Shown: piece after piece, positions 14,825 through 22,709 of the stretch
Position numbering within the stretch: the first letter of the stretch is position 1
Layout: each line of letters begins with the position of its first letter
From: JAMWCX01 sp964352425
GTDB taxonomy: Bacteria; Omnitrophota; Gorgyraeia; 2-01-FULL-45-10
Assembly: GCA_964352425.1 (NCBI GenBank)
Contig: CAYGRZ010000021.1
Span: 1-26,002, forward strand
Length of the DNA stretch: 26,002 bases
Reading direction: 5' to 3'
The notes under the pieces: generated by a model
What the model saw: only the letters and a program-made list of their open reading frames with translations
What the model was told of the DNA's origin: nothing
Databases searched by the model: none
Made by a program: the position numbers and the translations under genes

Positions 14825-16279
14825 TTATGGTTTGAAGACGAAGTTCTGGAAACACCACACGTTCTTCGTGTCGAGCTTGTCTGCCCTGTTTTCCCTGAAG
14901 AATATCTGGTAGTTCGACAGCGGTGTCCAGTCCGACGCTACGGAGACGAAGTTACCGAGGTACGGCTTGGCGATCTTCAGGATGTAGTCGTGCGGAAGGT
15001 CGTCGGGCAGGAGGAGGCCCTTCTTTGGGTGCTCGATCATCCACATGGCTGCCGCCGTGACGCCGATGGCGACCTGCATCGTGGTGGCGTTCTGGTGGGG
15101 AACGAGCATCCTGGATTCTTCGATCGACAGGATGCTGCCCGTCCACCAGGAGTTGTATTTATGGCCCATGAGGAGGGCGCCGAGGATGTCCTCGCCGCCC
15201 GTGATCTCGTCGTTCATGATCCTCCACCTGGGCTGCAGATCATAGTTGCGGCACCTGAGCTCATGCAGGGAGGAGATCGTCTCGTGGCACGGCATGTATG
15301 CGTAGTGGACCGTGGGACGGTAGACCGCCTTTTTGCCTTTCCATACGGTGAGCCTGTCGGAGATGCCGAATGCCTCGCCGTGGCGGATGACCATGCCGAC
15401 TATCTCCTGGTCCGGTATCCATGACCTGACCCAGGTGTTCATGCCCATCTGGGCGAGGAATATCTGGTTTTTCGGGCCGTATGACGGGGCATGCGCATTC
15501 TTCGGCATCTCTTTTTCATGGGTTCCCCAGCCCATCTCGGCGGGGGAGATACCTTCTTCGCGCAGTCCTTCGACCGACCATGTGCCGACGAATTCATCGA
15601 CCTCTTTAGGTTTATTGGCTATCTGCGTGTCGCGCTCGCTGCAGTGGATCGTCTTGACGCCGAGTTCCATCGCAAGGTGCGGGAAATCCTTGTTCGCTAC
15701 GAGCTTCTCCAGCGCCTTTACCGTCTTCTTCGGCGTCATCCTGTCCTTGATGCACCGTTCGGCGATATCGACGAGGCCCTGCTTGGTGAAGTGGGATATG
15801 AGGCCGGGGTTCGCGCCGTGGTCCAGGATCGCCGTCGTGTGGCTCGAGCCGTTCCATTTCGATACCATGGCGCGCAGGTTCATCTGCCGGTAGTAGAGCG
15901 ACTTGCGCAGGGTGGTCTTGTTGTGGATGTCTGCGTAGGGGTCCCAATCCTCTACGGAGGTATTGATGTAGAGGACATTGTTGTCGTGGCACCACGTCAC
16001 TATATCGATGCAGCCGATGTTCCAGCCGAGGTCTATGATGAGGCCGCCGGGACCCACATGCCTGGCCAGCTCCTGCGCCATGTTGATGGTCGTGATCTTC
16101 TCCTGGAAATATTTTACGCCCTTATCCGTCCATTCCTTGATGGCGGAGCGCTGGTCGACGAAGTCTATGACGGTGACATTCCCGTAGGGGATCTTTACGT
16201 GTTTGAAGAGGATGGGAAGCGTGCATTTTGAGACGGAACCGTAACCGATGACGAGGACATTCTTGTTGAACTCCGGCAT
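14825..16279 (-). CDS. hss: Homospermidine synthase
   Basis: A 484-residue protein of the bacterial homospermidine synthase family, which joins two putrescines (or putrescine and spermidine) with NAD as catalytic cofactor. The N-terminus has the Rossmann loop VIGYGSVSKCTLP. Further family segments are DLGWNIGCIDIVTWC, NTSVEDWDPY and DHGANPGLISHF, which distinguish it from ordinary saccharopine dehydrogenases of the same fold. The length matches the Blastochloris type. ATG 16279 has GGAGAG upstream and a good promoter 55-83 nt away. The decarboxylase downstream supplies its putrescine substrate. Confidence 0.92.
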   Translation of the reverse strand: MPEFNKNVLVIGYGSVSKCTLPILFKHVKIPYGNVTVIDFVDQRSAIKEWTDKGVKYFQEKITTINMAQELARHVGPGGLIIDLGWNIGCIDIVTWCHDNNVLYINTSVEDWDPYADIHNKTTLRKSLYYRQMNLRAMVSKWNGSSHTTAILDHGANPGLISHFTKQGLVDIAERCIKDRMTPKKTVKALEKLVANKDFPHLAMELGVKTIHCSERDTQIANKPKEVDEFVGTWSVEGLREEGISPAEMGWGTHEKEMPKNAHAPSYGPKNQIFLAQMGMNTWVRSWIPDQEIVGMVIRHGEAFGISDRLTVWKGKKAVYRPTVHYAYMPCHETISSLHELRCRNYDLQPRWRIMNDEITGGEDILGALLMGHKYNSWWTGSILSIEESRMLVPHQNATTMQVAIGVTAAAMWMIEHPKKGLLLPDDLPHDYILKIAKPYLGNFVSVASDWTPLSNYQIFFRENRADKLDTKNVWCFQNFVFKP

Positions 16280-16333
16280 TATGCTCTCCTTGCATTAAGG
16301 GCTTAAAAAAATTATCCACTGTAAACGATATCC

Positions 16334-16362
16334 ATTTTAATTGATACGATAATCTATGTCAA
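16334..16362 (-). promoter_or_regulatory. Sigma-70 type promoter for hss-decarboxylase
   Basis: On the minus strand, -35 TTGACA (16362-16357), 17-nt spacer and -10 TAAAAT (16339-16334). The predicted start near 16327 leaves a leader of roughly 48 nt before ATG 16279. Confidence 0.75.
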
Positions 16363-16376
16363 GCATAACAAAGGTG

Positions 16377-16658
16377 AAATTTTTCGGCTTTCCGTGTACT
16401 CATGCCTTTTGAACACCCGCCTTTAATCTGAGCAAGCCCTTGCGGCCGGGGTACTTTGCGTGAATGCTCGCCCGGCCCCAGCGTGGCCGGGCTTCGCTCG
16501 GTAAAAGCCGCTCGCTCTTTTTGGCATGAAATTTAACACGGGCCAAAAAACCATGCCCGCTCGCGGCTTTTAACGTCCCGCTCAGCACCCCGGCCTCCGG
16601 GCTTGAGGGATTACAGCATGCGCCCAAAACTGCTACCCCTCCAGGTGCCGAAAAATTT
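16377..16658. mobile_element. Long fold-back element A (possible MITE-like or structured element)
   Basis: This 282-nt gene-free block folds on itself through nested helices: AAATTTTTCGGC/GCCGAAAAATTT (16377-16388/16647-16658), CATGC/GCATG (16401/16616), TAATC/GATTA (16424/16609), CAAGCCC/GGGCTTG (16433/16599), GGCCGGGGT/ACCCCGGCC (16444/16587), TAAAAGCCGC/GCGGCTTTTA (16502/16563) and TTTTTGGC/GCCAAAAA (16518/16542). A local CCCGGCC/GGCCGGG hairpin lies at 16471-16491. It encodes no transposase. I see no clear target-site duplication, so mobility is inferred only from the terminal repeats and the related elements B and C. Confidence 0.6.
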
Positions 16659-16667
16659 CTGAAGGGA

Positions 16668-16696
16668 GGGCAGGTGAGCGAAAAGCGAACCTGCCC
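16668..16696. repeat. Hairpin between fold-back elements A and B
   Basis: GGGCAGGT (16668-16675) pairs exactly with ACCTGCCC (16689-16696), leaving a 13-nt loop. It fills part of the short spacer between the two fold-back elements. Confidence 0.55.
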
Positions 16697-16717
16697 GATG
16701 AGAAGATATGAGCGAGC

Positions 16718-16873
16718 AAATTTTTGCGGGTGACGCGAGGTGGCCTTGAGAAGCGCACAAGCGAGCGCGGGATGGGGCAGTACAGACACCCGCCTGTCAG
16801 CTCATAAATTGTGAACCCCGCGCGAGCGCGGAGCATCGCAAGGGACACCGAGCGGCAGGACCCGCAAAAATTT
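16718..16873. mobile_element. Long fold-back element B
   Basis: A 156-nt block with perfect 14-bp ends, AAATTTTTGCGGGT (16718-16731) and ACCCGCAAAAATTT (16860-16873). Inner nested pairs are GGTG-CCTTG/CAAGG-CACC (16739-16748/16839-16849), GCGCGGG/CCCGCGC (16765/16817) and ACAG/CTGT (16782/16794). It shares the AAATTTTT terminal motif with elements A and C. No gene is supported inside it. Confidence 0.6.
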
Positions 16874-16908
16874 AATCAAGGGTATGAAAATAGGATGGTT
16901 TTCTTTAA

Positions 16909-16937
16909 TTGACACGCCTCTTTTTATACTATAAAAT
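16909..16937 (+). promoter_or_regulatory. Sigma-70 type promoter of the purine operon
   Basis: -35 TTGACA (16909-16914), 17-nt spacer and -10 TAAAAT (16932-16937). The predicted start is about 16944, 26 nt before purB ATG 16970. Confidence 0.78.
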
Positions 16938-16943
16938 ACTTAC

Positions 16944-16953
16944 GCGTTAACGC
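16944..16953. promoter_or_regulatory. Perfect 10-bp palindrome at the predicted purB transcription start
   Basis: GCGTTAACGC is its own reverse complement and occupies about +1 to +10 of the predicted transcript. The position fits a repressor operator. It is not a match to the full E. coli PurR box that I would accept. Confidence 0.35.
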
Positions 16954-16969
16954 AAGATAAGGTGCAAAG

Positions 16970-18262
16970 ATGATACTACGATATTCACTGCCGCGGATGA
17001 CCGCGATATGGAGCGAGGAGAACCGCTTCAGGAAGATGCTCGATGTAGAGATCGCCGCCTGCGAGGCGCTCGCCAAGCTCGGCACAATACCGAAATCGTC
17101 CCTGTTCCAGATCCAGAAAAAGGCCCGTTTTGACGTCGGCCGCATCGCGGAGATCGAGGCCCAGACGAACCATGACGTGATAGCGTTCATCAAATGCGTC
17201 TCCGAATACGTCGGGGACGACGCGAAATATATCCACATGGGGCTGACCTCAAGCGATGTCCTCGATACGGGCCTCTCGGTCCAGATGCAGGAGGCATGCG
17301 ATATCCTGATCGACGGCGTCAAGAAGCTGATGCGCATCCTGAAGGGCAAAGCGACCCGCCACAAGAAGACGATCATGATAGGGCGCACCCACTCGGTCCA
17401 CGCGGAGCCGATGACGTTCGGCCTCAAGATGGCCCTGTACTATGACGAGATGGCGCGTAACCTCGAGCGGCTTAAGAGAGCGCGCGAGATCGTGTCGGTC
17501 GGCAAGATATCCGGGGCCGTCGGCACCTACGCCAATATCGACCCTTCGGTCGAATCATACGTCTGCAGGAAGCTGGGACTGAAGGCCGCGCGCATATCGA
17601 CGCAGATCCTGCAGCGCGACCGCCACGCCGAATTCCTGACCGCGATAGCGATCACCGGGACCTCGCTCGAGAAGTTTGCCACCGAATTCCGGAACCTGCA
17701 GCACACCGAGATCGGCGAGGTTGAGGAATATTTCTCGAAGGACCAGAAGGGCTCGAGCGCGATGCCGCACAAGAAAAACCCGATCATGTGCGAGCGCATC
17801 TGCGGCCTGGCGCGCATCCTGCGGGCCAACTCTATCGCGGGGATGGAGGACATGGTCCTCTGGCACGAGCGCGACATATCGCATTCGTCGGTCGAGCGCG
17901 TGGTGCTGCCGGATTCGACGATACTGCTCGACTACATGTTGAACAAATTTATGGATATCGCCAGCCACCTCGTCGTGAACGAGGCCAGGATGCTTGAGAA
18001 CCTGCACAAGTCCGGCGGCGTCGTATTCTCGGGCAAGCTCCTGCTGGCGCTGATCGGCAAGGGCCTGACGCGGGATGAGGCCTACGACAAGGTCCAACAG
18101 GTGGCGTTCGCGGCCCGGCGGGATAATACCGATTTCAAGACGGCGCTTTTCAGGGATGACGGCATCCGATCGGTACTCTCGGTCGGCGAAATAGGGGACG
18201 TATTCGATTTCAAATATCACCTGAAGAACGTCGACAGGATATTCAGGCAGGTGGGGATATAG
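16970..18262 (+). CDS. purB: Adenylosuccinate lyase
   Basis: A 430-residue fumarase/aspartase-superfamily lyase that acts twice in purine synthesis: SAICAR to AICAR, and adenylosuccinate to AMP, releasing fumarate. It has HMGLTSSDVLDT in the N-terminal half, the catalytic-histidine segment GRTHSVHAEP, and the signature SSAMPHKKNP (Ser262-Pro271) followed by ICGLARILR. The length is normal. ATG 16970 has AAGGTG upstream. It is the first gene of the purine run and lies directly behind a strong promoter. purC starts 14 nt after the stop. Confidence 0.98.
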   Translation: MILRYSLPRMTAIWSEENRFRKMLDVEIAACEALAKLGTIPKSSLFQIQKKARFDVGRIAEIEAQTNHDVIAFIKCVSEYVGDDAKYIHMGLTSSDVLDTGLSVQMQEACDILIDGVKKLMRILKGKATRHKKTIMIGRTHSVHAEPMTFGLKMALYYDEMARNLERLKRAREIVSVGKISGAVGTYANIDPSVESYVCRKLGLKAARISTQILQRDRHAEFLTAIAITGTSLEKFATEFRNLQHTEIGEVEEYFSKDQKGSSAMPHKKNPIMCERICGLARILRANSIAGMEDMVLWHERDISHSSVERVVLPDSTILLDYMLNKFMDIASHLVVNEARMLENLHKSGGVVFSGKLLLALIGKGLTRDEAYDKVQQVAFAARRDNTDFKTALFRDDGIRSVLSVGEIGDVFDFKYHLKNVDRIFRQVGI

Positions 18263-18276
18263 AGGAGATGCCTACC

Positions 18277-19170
18277 ATGACGGATAAGCCGCTGCTTACA
18301 ACCAATTTTACGGGTATAGAGCTGTTTAGGAGAGGAAAAGTCAGGGATGTCTATGATCTGAAGGATAAGCTTTTGGTGGTATCGACCGACAGGATATCCT
18401 GCTTCGATGTAGTCCTGCCGACAGGCATACCGCGCAAGGGCGAGGTCTTGACGCAACTCTCCCTGTTCTGGTTTGACCTCACCAAGGATATCATCGCCAA
18501 TCATTTTATTTCAGCCGACGTCTCGGGATACCCGAAAGAATTGCAAAAATACGCGGATATCCTGAAAGGCCGGTCGATGCTGGTAAAGAAGGCAAAGACG
18601 GTCCCTGTTGAATGCGTCGTGCGCGGCTACCTTTCCGGATCGGGCTGGAAGGAGTATCGACAGAGCCGCTCCATCTGCGGAGTAAAACTGCCGGACGGCC
18701 TGCGTGAATCCGACAAGCTTCCGGAGCCTATCTTTACTCCGTCCACGAAAGAGGACGTAGGGCACGATATCAACGTCTCGCAGGAATATGTCGAGAAGCA
18801 GCTTGGGAAGGACGTGACCGGCAAGCTCAGCCAGACCAGCATTGCCTTATACAAGAAGGCAAGCGAGTATGCGGCATCAAAAGGCATCATCATCGCCGAC
18901 ACAAAATTCGAGTTCGGCGTATATGAGGATACGATAATACTTATCGACGAGATCCTGACTCCGGATTCGTCCCGTTTCTGGCCCAAGGACGAATATAAGC
19001 CGGGCGGGCCGCAGCCGAGCTTTGATAAACAATTCGTGAGAGATTATTTAGAGACGCTTACCTGGGATAAGACGCCTCCCGGTCCCGAGCTTCCCGATGA
19101 GATAGTGCGGAAGACAAGCCAAAAATATCTGCAAGCCCTTACGATGATCTCAGGCAAGGCATTGGTCTAG
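18277..19170 (+). CDS. purC: Phosphoribosylaminoimidazole-succinocarboxamide synthase (SAICAR synthase)
   Basis: About 297 residues. It condenses CAIR with aspartate using ATP. The N-terminus has RRGKVRDVYDLKDKLLVVS and STDRISCFDV; the middle has ECVVRGYLSGSGWKEY; the C-terminal half has DTKFEFG and EILTPDSSRFW. It belongs to the longer, yeast Ade1-like form rather than the roughly 240-residue E. coli form. I place the start at ATG 18277, which is 9 nt from AGGAG (18263-18267). The upstream in-frame ATG 18268 directly touches that ribosome site and is unlikely. purM follows after 4 nt. Confidence 0.96.
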   Translation: MTDKPLLTTNFTGIELFRRGKVRDVYDLKDKLLVVSTDRISCFDVVLPTGIPRKGEVLTQLSLFWFDLTKDIIANHFISADVSGYPKELQKYADILKGRSMLVKKAKTVPVECVVRGYLSGSGWKEYRQSRSICGVKLPDGLRESDKLPEPIFTPSTKEDVGHDINVSQEYVEKQLGKDVTGKLSQTSIALYKKASEYAASKGIIIADTKFEFGVYEDTIILIDEILTPDSSRFWPKDEYKPGGPQPSFDKQFVRDYLETLTWDKTPPGPELPDEIVRKTSQKYLQALTMISGKALV

Positions 19171-19174
19171 AAAA

Positions 19175-20170
19175 ATGAGAATAACCTACAGATCCGCAGG
19201 CGTCGATATCGACAAGGCGAACCTGCTCGTAAAGGATTATAAGCGCTTCGCGAGATCGACCGCCACAAAGGGCGTCGTGAGCGATGTCGGCAGCTTCGGC
19301 GCGCTCTTCAGGCCCTGCCTGAAGGGGTTCAAAGACCCGCTCCTCGTCTCGTCGACCGATGGTGTCGGGACGAAGCTCAAGTTGGCATTCCTCGCGGACA
19401 GGCACGACACGGTCGGCATAGACCTCGTCGCGATGAGCACCAACGACATCCTGTGCTCGGGAGCGGAGGGGCTCTTCTTCCTCGATTACATCGCCACCGG
19501 CACAATACGCTCAAGCGTCATGCGGGACATCGTGAAGGGGATCGCCGACGGATGCCGCGAAGCGGGATACGCCCTCGTGGGCGGCGAGACGGCCGAGATG
19601 CCGGGCATGTACGCCGAGGGCGAATACGACCTGGCGGGATTTGGCGTCGGCATCGTTGACAGGCGCGACGTGATCGACGGATCGTCGACACGCCTCGGCG
19701 ACGCGGTCCTGGGGCTCGAATCGAGCGGCCTGCACTCGAACGGCTACTCGCTCGTCAGAAAAGCGCTGAACGAGCGGGAACTCAAGGTCCACATGACGGA
19801 GCTTTTGCGGCCGACGCGCCTCTATGCGAAGAGCGTCCTCGCGCTGAAGAAAAAAGTCACGATCAAAGGCATCGCCAACATCACCGGCGGCGCGTTCTAC
19901 GACAAGATACCGCGGGTCATACCGAAGGGCATGGCCATCGAGATCGATAGGTCCGCGTGGAAGCCGCTGCCGATATTCTCCGTGATAAAGAAGGCCGGTA
20001 ACATCGACGACAGGCAGATGTACCGGACGTTCAATATGGGCATCGGCATGGTCCTCGTGATAGCCCGGCGCGACATCGACAGGGCGCAGGGGCTGCTGCG
20101 CCGCGGGGGCCTCAGATCCCATGTCATAGGAAGGGTGATAAAAGGCAGCAGGCAGGTCGAGATTATTTGA
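19175..20170 (+). CDS. purM: Phosphoribosylformylglycinamidine cyclo-ligase (AIR synthase)
   Basis: A 331-residue AIR synthase, closing the imidazole ring from FGAM with ATP. The N-terminal segments STDGVGTKLKLAFL and VGIDLVAMSTNDILCSGAE, and the motif VGGETAEMPGMY, define the family. LGLESSGLHSNGYSLVR and NITGGAFYDKIPR lie in the second domain. ATG 19175 lies 4 nt after the purC stop with no clear Shine-Dalgarno sequence, so coupling to purC is likely. The stop is followed by a 94-nt gap filled with heptamer repeats before purD. Confidence 0.97.
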   Translation: MRITYRSAGVDIDKANLLVKDYKRFARSTATKGVVSDVGSFGALFRPCLKGFKDPLLVSSTDGVGTKLKLAFLADRHDTVGIDLVAMSTNDILCSGAEGLFFLDYIATGTIRSSVMRDIVKGIADGCREAGYALVGGETAEMPGMYAEGEYDLAGFGVGIVDRRDVIDGSSTRLGDAVLGLESSGLHSNGYSLVRKALNERELKVHMTELLRPTRLYAKSVLALKKKVTIKGIANITGGAFYDKIPRVIPKGMAIEIDRSAWKPLPIFSVIKKAGNIDDRQMYRTFNMGIGMVLVIARRDIDRAQGLLRRGGLRSHVIGRVIKGSRQVEII

Positions 20171-20182
20171 CGCTAAATTGTA

Positions 20183-20246
20183 GTAAAAAGTAAAAGGTAA
20201 AAAGTAAAGAGTAAACGGCGATTTCTAATTCAAATTACTTTTTACT
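20183..20246. repeat. Heptamer array (GTAAANN) with an inverted partner, purM-purD gap
   Basis: Five 7-bp units are in register at 20183-20217: GTAAAAA, GTAAAAG, GTAAAAA, GTAAAGA and GTAAACG. AGTAAAAAGTAA (20182-20193) is the exact reverse complement of TTACTTTTTACT (20235-20246). A 12-bp stem can therefore form across the gap in the message. Confidence 0.8.
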
Positions 20247-20264
20247 GACGCAAGGCAGGAGTTT

Positions 20265-21551
20265 ATGCGAATATTGCTGATAGGATCCGGCGGCAGGGAA
20301 CACGCGCTCGCCTGGAAGATCGCGCAGAGCAAGAAGTGCGAAAAACTCTATGTCGCGCCGGGTAACGACGGCATGTTCAAGGTCGCGGAGCGCGTGAATA
20401 TCAAAGCGGACGACATCAACGGCCTTGTTAAATTCGCGAAAGAAAAGAAGATAAGTCTCACGGTTGTGGGGCCCGAGGTGCCGCTCGTGGCCGGCATCGT
20501 CGATGCCTTCCAGAAGGAGGGCCTGCGGATATTCGGCCCGACGAAGGAGTGCGCGCTTCTCGAGGGCAGCAAGGTATTTGCCAAGGAATTCATGAGGAGG
20601 ACAGGCGTACCGACCGCCGATTTCAGGGTATTCGAAAAATATGACGAGGCGGCCGGGCACATCGAGTCCCGGAAGCTGCCATGTGTGATCAAGGCTGACG
20701 GGCTGGCGGCCGGGAAGGGCGTCGTCGTGTGCAGGGTGATCGACGATGCCAGGTCCGCGCTGAAAGCGATCATGGTCGACAGGATATTCGGCGATGCCGG
20801 CAGCAGGGTGATCGTCGAAGACTGCCTCGTGGGCGAGGAGGCGTCGATCATCGTCATAGCGGACGGCAAGTTCGTGGTGCCGCTTGCCTCGAGCCAGGAC
20901 CATAAGAGGGTCTTCGACGGCGACAAGGGCCCGAACACGGGCGGCATGGGGGCGTATTCGCCGGCGCCGATCATCACCGACGAGGTATTCAGGAAGATAA
21001 TGGACACGGTCATCGGCCCGGTCATACGGGGCCTCGCGGCGGAGGGCAAGGCCTTTAAGGGAGTGCTCTATGCGGGGATCATGATGACCGATAAGGGGCC
21101 GTTCGTCCTCGAGTTCAACACGCGGTTCGGCGACCCCGAGACGCAGGCGATCATGCCGCGCCTGAAGAGCGACCTCGTCGACGCGATCGAGCATGCGATC
21201 GATGGGAAACTCGAGAATTACAAGCTCGAGTGGGATACGAGGCCGTGCGTCTCGGTCGTGGTATCGGCCGGCGGGTATCCCGCGGCTTTCACGAAGGGGG
21301 AAGAGATAAAGGGGCTGGAGGAGGCGGAGAAGATGAGGAATGTCGTCATCTTCCATGCGGGCACGAAACTGGGCCGGCGCGCCTCGGACGGCCATAACCT
21401 TTTCATAACGAACGGCGGCCGGGTACTGAACGTGACTGCGCTCGGGATAGATTATAAGAACGCGATCGACCTTTGTTACACGGCGGTCAGGATGATCCAT
21501 TTCGAGAAGATGCATTACCGGACGGATATAGGGTACAGGGCGGTAAAGTAG
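20265..21551 (+). CDS. purD: Phosphoribosylamine-glycine ligase (GAR synthetase)
   Basis: A 428-residue ATP-grasp enzyme joining phosphoribosylamine and glycine. The N-terminus is ILLIGSGGREHALAWK. The ATP-grasp lid has VIKADGLAAGKGVVV. GPNTGGMGAYSPAP and EFNTRFGDPETQ give the metal and substrate sites. Length is standard. ATG 20265 has CAGGAG 4 nt upstream. The stop codon TAG is the first part of a 15-mer also found at the metK stop. Glycine for this step could come from the nearby glyA product. Confidence 0.98.
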   Translation: MRILLIGSGGREHALAWKIAQSKKCEKLYVAPGNDGMFKVAERVNIKADDINGLVKFAKEKKISLTVVGPEVPLVAGIVDAFQKEGLRIFGPTKECALLEGSKVFAKEFMRRTGVPTADFRVFEKYDEAAGHIESRKLPCVIKADGLAAGKGVVVCRVIDDARSALKAIMVDRIFGDAGSRVIVEDCLVGEEASIIVIADGKFVVPLASSQDHKRVFDGDKGPNTGGMGAYSPAPIITDEVFRKIMDTVIGPVIRGLAAEGKAFKGVLYAGIMMTDKGPFVLEFNTRFGDPETQAIMPRLKSDLVDAIEHAIDGKLENYKLEWDTRPCVSVVVSAGGYPAAFTKGEEIKGLEEAEKMRNVVIFHAGTKLGRRASDGHNLFITNGGRVLNVTALGIDYKNAIDLCYTAVRMIHFEKMHYRTDIGYRAVK

Positions 21552-21563
21552 TCAACAGTCGAC
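21549..21563. repeat. Copy of the metK-end 15-mer at the purD stop
   Basis: TAGTCAACAGTCGAC is identical to 7166-7180 and includes the purD stop codon. Two heptamer units (AGTCAAC, AGTCGAC) can be read. Confidence 0.75.
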
Positions 21564-21588
21564 TAAACCATTGTTTACAAGGAGCCAT

Positions 21589-22086
21589 ATGTCCAAAAAA
21601 CCACTCGTAGCGATCATCATGGGGAGCGATTCCGACCTGCCGGTCATGAGGGAGGCGTCGAAGGTATTTGACGAGCACAAGGTCCCGTATATGGTCAGGA
21701 TACTTTCCGCTCACCGCTGTCCGGAAGATACCGGAAAATTCGCACAAGGCGCGCGAAAAGCGGGCCTTAAGGTCATCATCGCGGGCGCCGGCGGCGCGGC
21801 GCACCTCGCCGGTGTCGTCGCGAGCTTCACGACGCTGCCGGTCATAGGCGTCCCGATGGAGACCAAAGAGCTTAAAGGGATAGATTCGCTCTTCTCGATA
21901 GTCCAGATGCCGTCCGGCATTCCGGTCGCGACGGTGACGATCGGCAAGGCGGGCGCAAAGAATGCGGCCATTCTCGCGCTGCAGATCCTTAGCCTGAGCG
22001 ACAAGAGGCTCGAAAAAAGCCTCGACGTTTTTAAACGGTCGCTCGTCGAGGGCGTGAGGAAGAAGAACCGCAGCCTCAAGGCCTGA
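21589..22086 (+). CDS. purE: N5-carboxyaminoimidazole ribonucleotide mutase
   Basis: A 165-residue PurE that moves the carboxyl group of N5-CAIR to give CAIR. It has IIMGSDSDLPVM, the active-site SAHRCPE segment, IAGAGGAAHLAGVVAS and GVPMETKELKGIDSL. It looks like class I, which normally needs PurK; purK is not in the window. ATG 21589 is chosen because AAGGAG lies 4 nt upstream. An upstream TTG at 21571 is in frame but has no support. The stop overlaps the tsaC start (TGATG). Confidence 0.96.
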   Translation: MSKKPLVAIIMGSDSDLPVMREASKVFDEHKVPYMVRILSAHRCPEDTGKFAQGARKAGLKVIIAGAGGAAHLAGVVASFTTLPVIGVPMETKELKGIDSLFSIVQMPSGIPVATVTIGKAGAKNAAILALQILSLSDKRLEKSLDVFKRSLVEGVRKKNRSLKA

Positions 22087-22709
22087 TGCGTTCATCGAAA
22101 AGTGTCGTATTGAAGGTGGACCCCCGCAGGCCCAATGCCGCCGCGATTGCATGCGGCGCCAGAATACTGCGCCAGGGCGGGCTGGTTGGTTTTCCGACCG
22201 AGACCGTGTACGGGCTGGCGGCGAACCGCGCCGATGCTGCGGCGATAGCCAGATTATACAGCGTCAAGAAGCGCTCCAGGGGCAAGCCGCTCACCGTCCA
22301 CATATCGGACGTTGCGATGATACGAAAGATGCGTTGCCGCATGACGAAGAGCGCGAAGGCCCTTGCGGAAAATTTCTGGCCCGGCCCGCTTACTATGGTG
22401 CTGCGCTCACGAAACGGCGAGAAGATAGGCTTCAGGATGCCGGCCAATAAGGTCGCGCTCCGGCTGATCGCGGCGTCGAAGGTGCCGGTGGTCGCGCCGA
22501 GCGCCAACCTGAGCGGCACAAGGCCGCCGACGAGCGCGGCTGCCGTGCTGAAAGGCCTCGGCGGGAAGATAGACCTGGTCCTCGACGGCGGCCGCACGGC
22601 GGTGGGCATCGAATCGACGGTTATCGATGTAAGTGTGAGCCCCGCCGTCATCCTGCGGGAAGGCGCAATCAAAGCCCGGGCGCTCGCGAAATTTATCGAT
22701 ATCGCATGA
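22086..22709 (+). CDS. tsaC: L-threonylcarbamoyladenylate synthase (Sua5/YrdC/YwlC family)
   Basis: A 207-residue single-domain enzyme that makes threonylcarbamoyl-AMP from threonine, bicarbonate and ATP, the first step of the t6A modification at position 37 of ANN-decoding tRNAs. The family motifs are FPTETVYGLAANR, KKRSRGKPLTVHI (substrate loop) and VAPSANLSGTRPPTSA. GIESTVIDV and ILREGAI lie near the C-terminus. There is no C-terminal Sua5 domain, so it is the short TsaC form. Its ATG overlaps the purE stop by one base, and its TGA overlaps the next start (ATGA). Confidence 0.93.
   Translation: MRSSKSVVLKVDPRRPNAAAIACGARILRQGGLVGFPTETVYGLAANRADAAAIARLYSVKKRSRGKPLTVHISDVAMIRKMRCRMTKSAKALAENFWPGPLTMVLRSRNGEKIGFRMPANKVALRLIAASKVPVVAPSANLSGTRPPTSAAAVLKGLGGKIDLVLDGGRTAVGIESTVIDVSVSPAVILREGAIKARALAKFIDIA

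Noticed and set aside
16371..16664. Target-site duplication flanking element A
   Set aside because: The bases outside the two ends do not match each other, so no duplication is claimed.
16400..16789. Minus-strand frame of 129 codons in the hss-purB gap, and an overlapping one at 16633-16848
   Set aside because: They lie across the fold-back elements, have no ribosome site or recognisable domain, and their composition follows the inverted repeats.
18268..18276. Upstream ATG for purC
   Set aside because: It touches AGGAG with no spacing; ATG 18277 has the right distance.
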